Shown: positions 41,901 through 55,900 of the stretch, in pieces | Layout of the letters: each line of letters opens with the position of its first letter | Position numbering within the stretch: the stretch's first letter is position 1 | From: Strix aluco | Taxonomy: Eukaryota; Chordata; Aves; Strigiformes; Strigidae | Reading direction: 5' to 3' | DNA length: 64,000 bases | Assembly: GCF_031877795.1 (NCBI RefSeq) | Contig: NC_133954.1 | Span: 10,259,466-10,323,465 of the forward strand | Notes under the pieces: model-generated | The model's input: the letters and a program-made list of their open reading frames with translations, nothing else | Told to the model about the DNA's origin: nothing | Database searches by the model: none | Translations under genes and position numbers: made by a program

Positions 41901-44900
41901 GAATGCTGTGCCTCCTGGATGACACCGTGCCTGTATCACAGTAAATTGCATTTAGATTTGGCAGGTAGAGCAGCGGGTGGAAGAGATCTGACACAACCCC
42001 TCAGACGTACCTGCCACTCACAGCCACACTCCCCTACGCTGCTGTTTTGATCACAGAGACAATGGAGGCGATTGTCAAGCGGCAGCTGATGCTCAGCGAA
42101 CGTCTCGGTTCACTCCTCATGGTGACAGCAGGCTGAAGAAACCCTCCCAGCACAGAGTATCATTCCCACAAAGAACACTGCCTTAGCTGGGCTGAGGATG
42201 CTCCCACGTCTTTCCCCACACAAACCCAAACTGCAGAGGCCACGGAAGCAGCACAGATGAGCGGCACGGCCGGTGCGAGGCCAGTTTCCAGGTGCGCAGA
42301 GAACAGGATCCCACCACGTCCTCCTCTGGAGGCAGGCACCTGCTTGACTGCGGGCCTTAGCGAAATCTGTGAAAGGGGAATCCTTCTCCTTAACTTCAAC
42401 CTTCCACCGCAGCACTGATAATTTACTGACAATTATAGTCCCAGAATTACAGGCTTAGCACATCCACGTGCTGTGCACCCATTAGAAGTCAATTATTTGG
42501 TCAGCAAGTCTTACCTCATGGAAAACACACAAACATCCCTTCAGTGTGCTCCCCGTGGCTCTCGGGGCACTGGGTAACCGTACGACACGCGGGACGGGGT
42601 AGCACAGTGTGTGCGTTGCAGTGGGCGATGGTTTTCTCTGCACCACTGAAAATGCTGCTGCTGCTCAGGGCCACCGTTCCCGGCGAGTCCCTGCACCGAC
42701 AGTGCCAGCGGCTCGTCCTTCCCCGGCTCGCCCCGGGCACATCAGCTGCTCTGCAGGGAAAAGTGAGCGGTGCTGAAACCCAGCGGGGCGCAGCAGCGGG
42801 GCAGCAGAGCCCAGGACCCTTCTGCAGCAGCCTCCGAGGGCAGCCCCATCCCTCAGACCGCAGCAGGCACCTTCCCGCGGCCCTGCTGGGTGCAGGGGAG
42901 GGACCCCACCGGGCCCAGGCACACGCAGCCCATAGGAAGCTGCCTCGCTGCCTTGGGCTGGCTTAAAGGGACTTTAAAAAGAAAACCGCTTTTCCCCAGT
43001 TTGTGTTTGTGATGTGCAATTCATGTCTGAAATTAAATGGAAAAGGAACTGGAGTTTTGAGGGTTCATTTCTGTTTGTTCCCTGCCCTCCCCATCTCTGC
43101 CACTCTCCACGTGATCAACAATTGCAAAACTGAAAATGTTTCATTTTGATGGGTGATTTCAAACATGAAGGTGGTGGGGATCACTCCTACTGCTAGAGAA
43201 ACCATTTCCACCGAGCACTCTGCCAGGGAGCGTGGGGCTGGGCTCTCCCCATCACCCCACGGCCGGTGCTGGTGGCACGGGCAGCCCTGGCCAAGGGCGC
43301 CATGGGACCAACGCTGCGGGCTGCAGCGCCTGCACCTGGAGCAGGGCGCGGGGAGGCCAGCGCCGCGGTGGAAGCTGCATTTCGAGTAGCTGGATCTGGC
43401 GTGGGAGGGCACATGTGCGTCCCAAGGCACAGAATGAGAGAATCAGCCCCTTTCCTCCTCCCACCCTGACCCTCTTTGTGTGCCGTCAGCGCTGCAAGTC
43501 CCTGCCCCTCCAAGGAGCCTCGTGTGCCCCGCAGGACAGTGATCGCTCTGCAGCCAACCTGTGGAGTCCCCCGACCCCCACATGTCTGTCCAGCTGCTGC
43601 TGGGCCTGATGAATCCTAAGGAGAGGTGTCCTGAGAGAGGGGGGAAAAAGGGAGCTGCTCACCTCCAGAGGAGCGTTGCAGAGGCTCCAGATCACTTACT
43701 CGCTACAGAGAAATCCGCAGCAGTAATTGAGGTTTTGTGCCTCCTCAGCCTGTAACACCCATGCTCTGACTGCAGTCTTTCCAGCAGAAGCCTCGTCAGT
43801 TGAATGCCTCCTTGCTTTAATCCCTGAGATTGCTGAAGGATGCTGCTTTCATCTGATAACATTTATGGACTGTTATAATGAGCTTTGGCTTGCTGAGATA
43901 AATTGCTCACCCAGAGGTGCAAACTTCATTAATGCCAGCAGTGAGTCAGATCAGCGTTATTCTAGCACAGAATGTAAACAGACTGGACACATGAAAGAGG
44001 ATTTGGCTGGAATTTTTTTCTCTTTCTTTTAACCTTCCTAATTGCTGTTGATTTGTATCTTTTTGCTGTGTGTGCTCAAACTCTACTGCTGCTCCACCTC
44101 TTCATCTTCTAGGGGAAACTATCAAATCACACACTATTGGGGACTAAATGATTTAACTGCTGAGTGTTAACAGTTAGCAATACTGTACAGTTTTGCCTAG
44201 CACGTTTCTAGCTCTTTCACATATTTGACAAGTCCAAAAAGATACTTAAGAGTAGGTCTGATGAGAAATTAAAGTGTGTCCCCTATTTCTGTCCCAGTTA
44301 GAGGCTTACCAGTGGAAGCAAGACGTTGCAGACTGAGACAAATGGCACAGAAAAGATAGGTACCAAGTTAACAACGCGTGCACCAATCCAGAGAAAGTGT
44401 CACTGCGTAATGTGATGGGCATGAGCTCTGTCTGTGTCCTCAGGGGTGACACTCAGGCACCTCTCATTAGGTACGTGCCTGCATCTTGCAGGGGTCACGG
44501 CCATACAACAGAGCACAGGAGATTCCTCCCTCATTACATTCATCTGCTTCGTCACGTCTAAAATTAGGTCCAGAGCTGTGACTGGCTGTGGAGGACCAGG
44601 CTTTGAGGCTCTGTGCAGGCACAAGAACAAGTCATCACAGGGTCCAGGTTTCAGGCTCTGGGTTCTTTGGTAAAGCTTGGTTTCTCCCGGTACGGGTCCT
44701 GAGGATGTCTTCTAGTTTCTTTGTATGGGAAATAAGACCAATATAACACGGTAAAGTTAATTCATAATAGCAATTAAAATCCCTGAGAGCATGGATCAGC
44801 AAGGGAGGATCTAGCCCCTGGAGAAGCATTTTCAGGAGCAAATGTGTGGGAGCCATCTGTTGCCTCACATACGTGGTGATAGTCACAGCATGTCTCTCTC

Positions 44901-46958
44901 TGCATCCTATTCTGAGAATTTACACCGTGACTGTAGGTTGCCTCACATATTTCGCAAGTGCTGCCTGCCAAAAGGTGCATTGCACCAAATGGGACACAGG
45001 GCTCAGCAGTGACAGTGCCCCAAGTGGCTCTGAGCAAAAGGTGCTCTCGGCTGCTCTTCGCCCCCCGGGGGAAGTCGAACGCGGCTGGCGGGTTTGCAGA
45101 GGTCTTGAGTATTCACTACAGAAGGTTCCTGCCTCCTCTGAAGCAGGGTCACAATAATCTGTTGGTTGGGAGCAAAAAACTAATTCCTACTACGAAATAC
45201 AGTGAAGAGCTTTCAGAAGCAAGGGTGTTGGCCGGGGGAACAGCTCGCTCCAGGTGACACCCGTGGCCACCCAGCACTCCTTTACCTGCAGCTGCAAGCA
45301 CAATGAGCTTTGCTGTCCGTTCCTCCACATAAAAGCTGAGCAACATGCACATATATAAGAAGGCCAAAAAAACCCTACAGGGCTTACAAAACATGACACA
45401 GTGCTGCACAAGCTCCTTTCCTTGGGGAGGATGGAAGGAAACAAGCATGTGACAGTTACTCATCACATCGCTTAAGGCAGGACTAGGAGGCACAGAGCTG
45501 CTGCAGCAACACACATGGCAGAGCTACAGGACGAGGAACTGACTGACAGCAGCTCCCTGGCCCGTGTAACGCGGGAGTCAGACCAGGTGAGGACCTGAGC
45601 GATGCTACGGTGGCCCCAGGACAGCCTCATCCCCTTGGCTGAGGTCTTACCTGGCATGTGGTAAGAGGAGGGGGGACCTGAATTCTCGTTTGACCAGCTG
45701 AATGTGCTGAGGACACACCTCCAGCCCCGCTCACCCTTGGCCCCTGCCCCGGGAGTGCACTCCACGCACGACACGGAGCTGTGTGGCCCACGACCACGCA
45801 GAGGAGCGCGGGCAGCCCAGCTCTCCTCAGCGCCAGACGAGGACGTCCCAGCCGGAGCTCAGCCGGCAGCCAGGCAGCGCTGGGAGCCCGGGCGCACCCG
45901 TACGGCGCCATGCCCTGCACCACGTCTCCGTTCCGTACTCACCCGGCTGTGCGCACAGCGCCGTTATTTATGTATGAAAAATGACTGCGATTTCAGCAAA
46001 AACAAACTGCCCCCTCAGTCCATTAATAAATCTGGTTTCACTGCCAAAACATTTTAATTTCCACTTCTTCAGACTTGCTTTGTCTTCATTGTCTCTATTT
46101 TTGCTGCATTTTGTGACAAACAGCTTGTCTCTGACAAATGAAAGTTTGCCGTTACGGTAAATCTCTCTGGAGTGTGGCCAGCAAAATATTAGCAGTAGAG
46201 GAGCCTTTCCTTTTTCGATAATTCTGCTAATTACAATCACTGCCTGTAATTTATAGATGCACAGCCTGTGCTCGGGGAGGAAGGGGAAGCAGAAATTGCT
46301 GCCCCCTTTGCAGAAGGCGGCCTGGACAAAAGTCTCCTGCCCTCGCTAGAGCAACGCAGCTGCGGACACCAGAGATGCGGGATTTTTCAAACGGGCGTAG
46401 AGCTGCCCAAAATACCGGGTGTGCCCCTTTCCGCCGAATTCCCCGGGGAACAGCCCCGCTCCTGCCGCAGAGCCAGGGCCGGGGGCACCTCCGGCGCGGG
46501 GAGGGGCAGCGCCGCGGGTCGTGGTCGCGGTCGCTGCGGCCGCTCCGGAGCGGAGCCCCGCACCCCCAGGCAGCGCGGCGCTGGGGGGGACCGGCCGGGT
46601 GCGGGCTCCGGCCACCCCGGGCCTCCGGGCCGGGCCCGCTCGCCGCGATGCGGTGGGAGGTGCCGGGGGGCGGGCGGGCGGTGTCCGCCCCCGCGGGGTC
46701 GCGGCCGTTCCCGGTCCCGGTCGAGGCCCCGCTCCGGTCCCCGCCCCGTCCCGGGGGGGGCCGCGACGAGCCGCGGCTGCCGCCGGGGGGACGCGCCGGG
46801 GGCGGGCGGTGGGGCGGTGGGGGGGGCGGCTCCCGGGGCCGCGGCCCAGCCCAGCGCCGGCTACGCCCCGCGCCTGGTTGGTGCCGTCGGGGCCGGGGGC
46901 GCGGCCAGGCCGGGGCCGTCCCGGTAAAGCGGCGGCGCGGGCGGCGCGGCCCCGCACC
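38902..46958. other. VAT1-RND2 intergenic region (8 kb)
   Basis: No gene with recognisable protein homology or consistent splice structure is seen. Both ends are CpG-rich promoters: VAT1 (minus strand, about 38902-39130) and RND2 (about 46430-46958). Between them the sequence varies from GC-rich to AT-rich islands, of which 43725-44060 looks most like a regulatory element. I saw no clear transposon. Confidence 0.55.
43725..44060. promoter_or_regulatory. Candidate RND2/VAT1 enhancer (AT-rich island with E-box/GATA pair)
   Basis: An AT-rich island in a GC-rich setting contains CATCTGATAA (43850-43859), an E-box of the proneural type overlapping a GATA motif. It also has ATTAATG, a GAGATAAATTGC stretch and GTGAGTCAG (AP-1/MAF-like). 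RND2 is known in mouse as a direct Neurog2 target, which makes a proneural E-box plausible. Enhancer function is inference only. Confidence 0.25.
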
Positions 46959-49900
46959 ATGGAGGGGCACCTGGCGCGCTGCAAGATCGTGGTGGTGGGG
47001 GACACGCAGTGCGGCAAGACCGCGCTGCTGCACGTCTTCGCCAAGGACTGCTACCCCGAGGTGCGGCGGGGGGCGGCGGGGCCGGGCTCGGCTGGGCTCG
47101 GCTCGGCGGGGCTGGGCTGGGCTGGGCTCACCTCTGCTCTCCCTTCCGTCCCCCCAGAGCTACGTGCCCACCGTCTTCGAGAACTACACGGCCAGCTTCG
47201 AGATCGACAAGCAGCGCACCGAGCTCAACATGTGGGACACCTCAGGTGGGCCGGGGGTTGCGCGGGGGGGGCGGCGGCGCTGGGCTCGTCCCTCCGGCCG
47301 AGGGTCTCCCCTTCCTCGGAGGCTGCGCCCCGGCTCCTGCCAGCTCCCCGGGCAGCCCCCCCGCCGCTCCGGGCCCTTCCGCAGGCTCCCGCTGCGGCTC
47401 CGCTGCCTTCGGGCGCTGGCAGGGCGGCCCCGGCCGTGCCGGTGCCCGGGGCAGCCCGGTAACGGCCCACCCGGCTCCGGGGTGCGGGGGCGGCGCCGGG
47501 GAAGCAGCGGGGCGCAGCTTGAGGAGGGAGAGCTCGCCCTGGAGAGGAATGCGCTGTCCTTTCATCGCGCTCCGCGACGGAGCGTCTGGGGTTCTCTGCG
47601 GTGGGTTTTTTTGGTTCGGTTTTGCCTCTTTGTGTCCTCAGTTGTGATTCTGCAGGAATCCGTGGGCACAGCTGTCCCAGCGCACCGGGACCCTTCCCAA
47701 ACTTCACGCTGTCGTTCTGTGCAGGCAAGGGAAGTGCTTGATGCAGAGCTAATAAAAATATTGGCATCCAGCGAAGTTAATGCGCACCTTTTGATTTACC
47801 TCTGACAACCTTTTTGGAGTCTGTGCACACATGGCGCGGCCGAGCGCTCTGCTCTGGTGTACGTACATCACAGGCTGATGCGCTTTCCCTGTAATTTCTG
47901 GAGTCCTTATGACAAATGAAGTCCTCTCGGTGTCCAAGAGCAGTAGTAAATTAAAACGCGATTTAGGACTTTCTTTGCTCTTGCACACTCTAATTCCTTT
48001 TACATCCATCATAGGTGTAAGATCAGCACAGCTCTACCTAGAGCAGTGGCTTTACTGAGTCTTGGACTAGCTCTAACATGTGAAATGTGTTGGCTGAGTC
48101 TGCTCTGGAGCTTCCTGACTCAGGAGGCCTCACCTTTGCTGTTTTTCACTCCCTGAGACAAAAAGGGTCTCTTGCTTTGCCTGCAAGGATGCCGGCTCCC
48201 AGGGCAGCTCCTGGAGCCGGGATGAGGCGCTGGCTCCGCGCTTGCCTGGAGCTGTGCTGGAAGCACGGAATGGTGGCTGCCAGGTGGGAGCCAGTGCTTG
48301 GTGGACGGCGCTGGGCTGACGTGTCTGCGTGAAGCCCCTCAGGCACGAGGGCAGCGAAGCCGTCCTGGCCGACCCGGGGCCTCCCCTGCAGAGGGTTCCC
48401 TGGAGCTGCTCCGACGGGGTGAGTCCGGGCTGGGGTGCGCCGGGAGCGAGGGGTGGCGGACCCTGCGTGTGCCTGCACCCGCAGCTGGATCACCCCGTGG
48501 CTGGGGGGGTTCCCAGGGCGTGGACTTGTGCGGCCTGTGAGAGGGGACTGGGTGGGGTATCTTCGTTAGGCACTGAATGGCTTTGTGCCGAGTGTCTCTA
48601 TGTGACAGGAGAAACTTCACCTTTTGAGGGTGCGGAAGCACACTTGATGCATTGTCTGCTTTTTAGGAATTCTCCAGAATGTTTGTCTTTGATCTTACAA
48701 ATGTTAAAAGAAAAGGACACAATAGAAGGTCTTTAAAGCTGTGTATATGTATCTGATGCCTGCATCTGATGCTGTCACACATTCATTTTTACCCTTTCCA
48801 ACAAAAGATAGAAGTTTGTCTCATATTTATCTCTATAGCCAAGAGCAAATGGACTTTGATTCTTTCTCCTTTCTCCTTATGAAAAATGTAAGACCTTTTA
48901 ACAGCTTTGTTGTAGATATTTGCTACATAGTTTTTCAGATACATTCCCTTCTGTTGCAGCTTTGATTTGAAATACACAGGAGCTAGTTCTTCAATAAACA
49001 GTCCTGCAAAGCAATGCACAGCATTTTCTCTAGGAATCAAGCTGATAAATGTTAGCTGTGGGCTGCAAGCTGCTGTTGAATTTCCACTACCCTTGGGAGT
49101 TGTAAACAGGAGCTTTGGTAAAAGAAGTTTTGCACAGTAAAAGAAGCTGAGCTGAAGGGATTGAGAGTGGCTAATTGCCCTCCTCATGCAGAAGGACAGG
49201 CACTGGGGCGCACTTTCCCTTGTCTCTGTGCTACCTCCTGTCTCTTTTAAGCAGCTTCGCACGCAGGGGCTTATTGTTCACGATAAATTCCATCCCAGCA
49301 AGAGCGGGAAGGGAGGTGCTGGGAAACTGCTCCGCTCCTGTCAAGAGCGCCCTTTATATTTTAGACACTTGCCATCTCTTTGACAAGTAATTGGAACTGA
49401 AGGTCTCCTCCAGAAATCAAAAGAGAGACCTGGGCAGAGAAGCTGACTGCTGATTTTTTTTTTTTTTTTTTTTCCTTCCCAATTCCCCCCTGCCCCGTAG
49501 TTAGTGGTGAAAGTGGTCGGAGGCTCTGGAAGCTGCACAGGGTGAGCTGAGCCTCATCCAGCAGCAGGTGTGGGGCAAGAGCAGCCTGCCTGGAAAACTC
49601 CCTTTCTGCTGACCGAGCGCAGCCGCAGCCTACCTGGCCGCTTGGAAGTCCCGCTGGTAATCTCTGTGCAGACTGGGATGCTCCCTGGGGCTTGTAGTAC
49701 CGGCTGGTACAAGTGTGTTGGAAAATGCAGCCTTTCAGGCTGAATTTGCCCCTCTTGCTAAGTGGCAAATGCAGGCTACAACATTAGCAGCTGGCGGGCA
49801 GGCAGTAAATCTAGTTAGAGAAATATTGCCATAGAGTGGACAGAAGTGATGGAGAGCGGAATGGCTCCCAAATTGTATTGAGGCTTCTGATTTCCTTTAA

Positions 49901-52900
49901 ATGTCTTTTAACCCTTTGTCCATTGATTAGTTTTTCTGAGGTTGGAGGGTGACTCTGGAGAGTTTCCAGCACTGATAATCCTTCACGAGGATGAAATCTG
50001 TGCCACTCAGGGCAAATGCGAGGACTCTGCACCATCTGAAGTGCCTTAGGAGCCTACCAGAGAGAAAAGTGAACCAAGGTTGAACTTGACCCCTGTGCCG
50101 GGGTGCATGTCACGTTTGTTTCTGTTTCGGTTAGTCCCACCTCTGGCACACCATGAGAGTGAAATTGCTTCAGGTGCCATTTCACAGCACAGCAGGGGTG
50201 GGATGTCCCATCCCTTCCGTCCCCATGAAAGCCTGTGCCACATGCTGTTTTCTAAAGCCCCCGTTAAAAAGCAGTTTGACATCTTTGTGTGTGAGGGAAG
50301 GGGTGCGGAGCTGTCCTGGGTGGACAGGGCTCTGGCTCCAGTGGGCTGCCATGCCCTGGCACCTCTGCTCATGAGTCTTATGGAGCACATGGTGCTTTGC
50401 TGCTCCTCCTGCTCTCATTCTGGCAGATTCTTTTTTTGCTGCCTGTTGGCCGAATGTGCTCGGCACAGGAACAACTCCCCTGCATGGCGCCAGGATCTTG
50501 TGGCAGGGGGAAACTCCAGTTCGACGGGATGCCTGGTGGCTTGGGAGCCCTGCTCCCGAAGGGCTGGGCGACTCCCAGACCTGCAGTGCCGGTGCCCCAG
50601 ACCTGTCGGGAAGAGCTTTCTTCCTGGCAGCCAGGTGGAGGGAGGGCGGGTGTTGTTGTGATCACTAGCAACGCTTTGCAAAGAGGGGGCGAGTTTCACT
50701 TCCGTGCTTCAGAGGTGTGAAGGGGAGTGTGGTTCCCACTGGGTGTGCACCGGGCAGGTGGGTTTTCCTGGGCGATGCGACAGCTGCCTTCCCTGTGGGA
50801 TCAGGGAGTGTCCGTGGGTCTGTCCCGCTCTGGGAGGTCTCGTGCCTGGAGTGGAGCCGCTGCCATGCTCAGGTTCTGGTTCCTCCTTGGGGACCGGCTC
50901 TCGGTGCGTTCCTGCGGTGATGTGGGCATCGCCAGGACCCGCTGCCCACCCCTCACTGCCCACCCGGTGACCCCGCAGAGTCCCTTCCCTGGCGCTGGGC
51001 ACTGGCCGGGGGAGAGACGGGCTCAGTGCTGGCAGGTCTGAGGCTTCGCCCTCCACCTGGGTTTTTGGTTTTGTTTCCAGTAGTAATAGGGAGGAAGCTA
51101 CTCTGTGCACGCCAGCCTGGGCTCAGCTCTTTGAGTTTGGTTCACACACCCTTACGCCGGGAGGCTCTGCCTGCCTGCTGTCTCTGTGGCCCCTCGGCGC
51201 GGGCAGAGCAGCCATGTGGCCTGTGGCTCGGTGACCCGCTGGTGCAGACCCGGGAGCAGAGCAGAGCTGCCTGTTTCTGGTGGGGACATCTGTGCCAGTG
51301 GCTGGGGGGGAGGCCCAGGCCTGGCACTGTGTGTTGCGCATGATCACTGTCATCTTGGAGGGCTGCTGCAGAGGACTCTCCTGTCCGTTGTGGGCCAGCG
51401 GGATGCCCTGCTGCTGAGAGCCGCCGTGTCTGCCACAACCTGCGACGCTGCGAAGATCAGTGCCTGTGGGTCCCGCAGCGCCGCTTCGCCCCGCTCTGGG
51501 CTGCAGCTCGCAAGAGGGGAGTTGCACGGCTGCCAGTCCTTCGCTGGGGCTTCTGTCTCTTAAGCAGATGTGCTTTCAAGACAAGAATAACATTGTGAGT
51601 TGCAAATCCCCCTCCGCCTCCCTCTTTGCCTGTACTCAGCAAACAGTCTGCCTTGGTATGGCCTGTGTGGGAACCTACAGGCTGCGATAACAGATCCTTC
51701 TTTAGGGGAACTACAGAGGAATGTTGATGAGATTGGAGAGCTGAAAGGGGCCGGGTTTAGTGGTGGCATCTCCATGGATGCTGAGGCTGTCTGTGCCTGG
51801 ATTCCCAGCGTGCGGCTCCAGGATTGCCATGGCTGCCTCTTCCAAAGTGCAAGAGCAAGTTCTGTCTTGGGAAGAGTTCAATGCCACTTGCACTCTGAGG
51901 CAGAGAAAAAATGTGGAGCTGCCCTTTCATACCAAAATACTCCTCCCATGCTCCCTGTTGAGGCTGGGAGCCTGAGACCAGCATACTTGTGTTTTGCCTC
52001 AGCACAAATACGTAGTTAAGCCTAAAAATACGTGCAGCTGGGTCACATTCTCAGGCAGGTCAGTAACCAGTCAGACAGAAGTTTAAAGAGTTGCAGCAGA
52101 AACATCAGCAGAAATGCTTGTGCTGGAGTGGGTGGAGGATGGACCTGAGAAGACATGACATGACATGACAGTCCCCCAAGGAGCGTCTCGCTGGGCTGGG
52201 CACGGTGTAGGGGTGTTGTGATGCTGTGTGGCTCAGGGGTGGAGGCTGCTTCTCCTGCCCCTCCCCGCAGCAGCATCTGTCCTTTCCCCTGTGGACCCGG
52301 CGGCTCAGCCTCTGCGGGGCTGTGGGGTGTCCTGGGAGTCACGGGGGTGCCGGGCAGGAACGGTGACGTTGGCAACAACCAGCCGGCCCTGTTGGCTGCT
52401 GCGACCTTGTAGGCAAGGAAGGGCTTTCTGTGGGGCGGGTTTGTTCCCGGCCCTGACGCAGACCCCTTCCCCCAGCACGGACGTGACCCGCTCTCTCCTG
52501 GGGGCAGGACAGCACCGCTCTGCTCTCCCCGTTTCTTCTGTCAGTCTGGCTGCTCCCTGGCACCTCCTGATCCTGCTTTAATGCCGATTTAACCCACGTT
52601 TAGGGCAAGTGGAAGCTTCCTGTCGAGGCGGTCACGTAAACAGACCTGCAGAAACTCCCTGGAGCAGGGCAGTCACACCCCATCCTCTGCCTGTGGTGGC
52701 TTGCCTTTCTAATAGCCCTCACCCGGGGTGGTGCTCAGGGTGCCCCTCTCGCCCCACCAAACTGCCTGGGATGGCTGATGGGGACGGCAGGAGGCTCTGC
52801 GGGAGGGTTGGCTCTGAAGGAGCCGGTCAGCCTGTGCCCCGGGCCCCGTATGCGCGGTGAGGACATGGATGCAGCTTTCCTTTTGCACCAGATTCTGAAG

Positions 52901-55900
52901 ATAAAATCAAATCACTTGATTAAGCTTCACAAGTGTACAGGCCCAGCCTTCCCTGTGGGGAGGAACCTTATCTGGTAGTCAAGCAGTCAGGGAGGGATCT
53001 GCTGCTTATGCACAGCAAACCTGAAATGTGCAACATTGCATAAAGATAATTGTGTTCGTTCCCCAAAGCCAGAGCGTGTGCTGGTTGTGCTGTGGGAATC
53101 TGTTGCCACTCCTAGTCCTTGTACCCCATAGAAGGGATGACAGGCAGGTTGTGGCCCTTGTGATGTGGCAAGAGTGCCAGGAAGGGACTTCTGGCTCCCA
53201 TTTGTCTCCCTTGCCAGAGCCATAGGTGTGATTTCCAGTGTGCTTGTGAGGGAGGAGCCTGAATGAGCTACGGCCTCTGCAGCCCTCCCGCCCCAGACAC
53301 TCAGTGCTGCTGCCCCAGAGATGCCAGCAGGGACTTTGACAAGGAGCTTCCAGAGCTGCCTCCTAATTGCAGAGTGAGGTTTGCATCTGAGCAAGCTCCT
53401 CTGAACCTCTGTGAGCTGCATGTGTGAGATGGGGCACAGGGTTGGGATGAGGCAGAAGCACCCTGTGCCTGCCTGAGCTGGGGATTCCTCTGCTGGTAAA
53501 TCCAGCAGAACAGCCTCCTCCCGAGTGACAGGTTTCCAGTAATAAGATCTGGAGAGGGGCCCAGAAATGCCACCTCAGCCCGTGCAAATACCATTCTCTT
53601 AATCCTGATGATGTCTGTCCTGAAGGTATGTCAGCTGGACTGTTTAGTACTTTACTCGTTTTTGTCCATGCACCATAAGAATTAGGAGCAGAGGTTAATC
53701 GTCCAAGCTGACTAGCTGTTGTTTCTGTCATGCACTTTCCAGACGGTTGCTTGTTCCATATCATGGAATGGTTTACTCCTTCCCTACACTTCAGGCGTTT
53801 GCAGTGATGTTGCACACACAAGAGAAACATCATGATCCAGGCATGAGAGAAACTTGTAGAAGTCCTGGGGACAAAGTTCAGCGTCCCTCAGAGGGCTGGA
53901 CAAGGGGTGGTTGCAGTAGTGGCTGGCAGTTCCTCCGCTGCTTCCTGCCTCCCTCCAGCTTCGGGGGGGTCCTCGTTTCTCCTTGTTTCACCCACTTTCT
54001 CTCTGGCAGGCAGGGCTTTGTGTCCTGTCAAGTCAACTCTCTGACCCTGACCTTGCTGGCCATCAGGGTCTTGAGAGTTGGGGCCCTCCCCATCGTGAGG
54101 CTGTCATACCCGAACTTCTGAAGAGCAAATTGTGACCCTCACTTGGGTCAAACCTTCCCGAGGCCCCGCCTGGGAGGGTGGCGGGATCGCCGCTTGCCCA
54201 AAGCCTGCCATTGGAGGGGCTGCGCTGGTGAAAGCTCTGCCCCTGGGGCTGTGGCGGGGGTGGCCTCGAGGGAAGCCGCAGCCTTTGCCGGGTTGTGTTG
54301 TCGCTGGGGCAGAGCCAGGGGACCCTGAGCAGTGTAGGGCCCATGGTGCTGGCAGGGACGACAGCGCGTCTTTACCAGCCCAGCATTTCGCGTGCTGACA
54401 GCCAGCTCTGCTGCGGAGCGGAACTTGGCACGATGGCGGCTCAGTTTGAATATTTCACCAGGTCTGCTTTGCTCTTAGTGCCACTCACTTTAACCTCTAA
54501 TGTCACTAATTGCTGCTTCTTTCATAATTGTGACCCTGGAGTTGTCGGGTCTGGGCTTCAGACCATGGTACTGCCAGAGCTCATCGTTACCAGTATCTCC
54601 GAGTCTGTCACCAGTGCTTTAATTCCTGTCTCTGCCACTTGTCACTCTCTGGGCTGGACGCTAATGAGCACTGTATTAGTGTCAGAAGCATGTTTTTTGT
54701 ATCAGTGGGATCTGCATTATCCTCCCCTTCCAGACAATAATCAGCCAGGCAGGGTCAGGGATCCTTAACCTGTCTCTGAGCCCCAGCTGAGCGGGGACCT
54801 GCAGGGTACTTGGGAATATTGCTGTGGTTTATCAATCTTCAAACAAAAAAATCCTCTGATTTTCTTTCAGGAGAGAGGGTCTGATTTCACGCTGGGAGGA
54901 TGAAGTCAGCCTCTGAACTCGTGATGGTTCAGATCATTGTCTCCCTGATGTGCAGCTATTGCAGTCTGGGAGGCTGCAGTGGCTCGTTTCCTGGTCTCCT
55001 GTTTATGAAGCTGGTCAGCACTTAGGATACAGGCAATGAGGAGGGCATTTGCATATTCTGGTCTGTCCTGTGCCAGGCACGCTGAGCTATTGCTCTTCAA
55101 ACGTTGCCTTCTGCCTTTCTATAAAGGCAACTAAAACCTTCAAGGCAGGGACCTGCGTCTGCAGTTTACTGTGCTCGTGGTTCCTCCTAAGTGCGAGATC
55201 GTCTCTGAGAAGCCCTTTGTTGGCAACGCCTGTTCCTGGGCTCGGGGGGGCCCAGCTCCCTGGCTCCCACCGGCGCCTCGCAGGAGGAGATGTCTTGGGG
55301 GGTCTGGCCAGCAGGATGCACCCCCAGGACCCCCCCGGGAGGCTGCTGCGACCACGCAGGGGGTGGAGGTGGCCGTGGGCACGGCGGCTGGCGGTGAACA
55401 TGAGCAGTGTGTCAGCGCAGGTGCTTCGTCCTCTGGAGCAGAGACCTGGGCTGGTCGTGAGCTCAGTCGGGGAGCTCCCGGGCCTGGCCCATGACCTGCC
55501 CATTCCCAGTGCCGGACACGCTGCTCTGTGGCCGAGCTGTGTTGAGTAAAAGGACTGCGGAAGAAAAGTTTCCTTCTTAGTCTGCCCCAGTCAGATGGAG
55601 GGACTGGGCACGACCTTTGGGGCTGTTTAACTGCTGCTCTCCAGCGTTCCCTGCGGCTGAATTCCTCATCGCCCTCCGCCGTAAACTCTGCCATTGTTTC
55701 TCTGGGCTGATTTCCCCTTTTCTAACAGTGGGAAATATTTCAGGGTGACTCCGTGCCCTCTTTTTGTATCTGCAGAGGAAATGGCAGCTCTGGAGTGTCC
55801 TGGATGTCTCAGAAAAGCAGCCGAGATTTTTGCGGGCTCACCATGGGGACTGGCCTCGCCGCTGCACCGGGGTGTCTGGGACAGCTGCCACCTCGGGCCT

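Noticed and set aside
38902-46958. A possible extra gene between VAT1 and RND2
   Set aside because: Several open frames of 100-200 codons exist, but none shows a known domain, a plausible exon chain, or a polyA signal in the right place.
54295-54768. A 157-codon open frame in RND2 intron 2
   Set aside because: It has no recognisable homology, no matching splice structure, and overlaps a candidate noncoding element.
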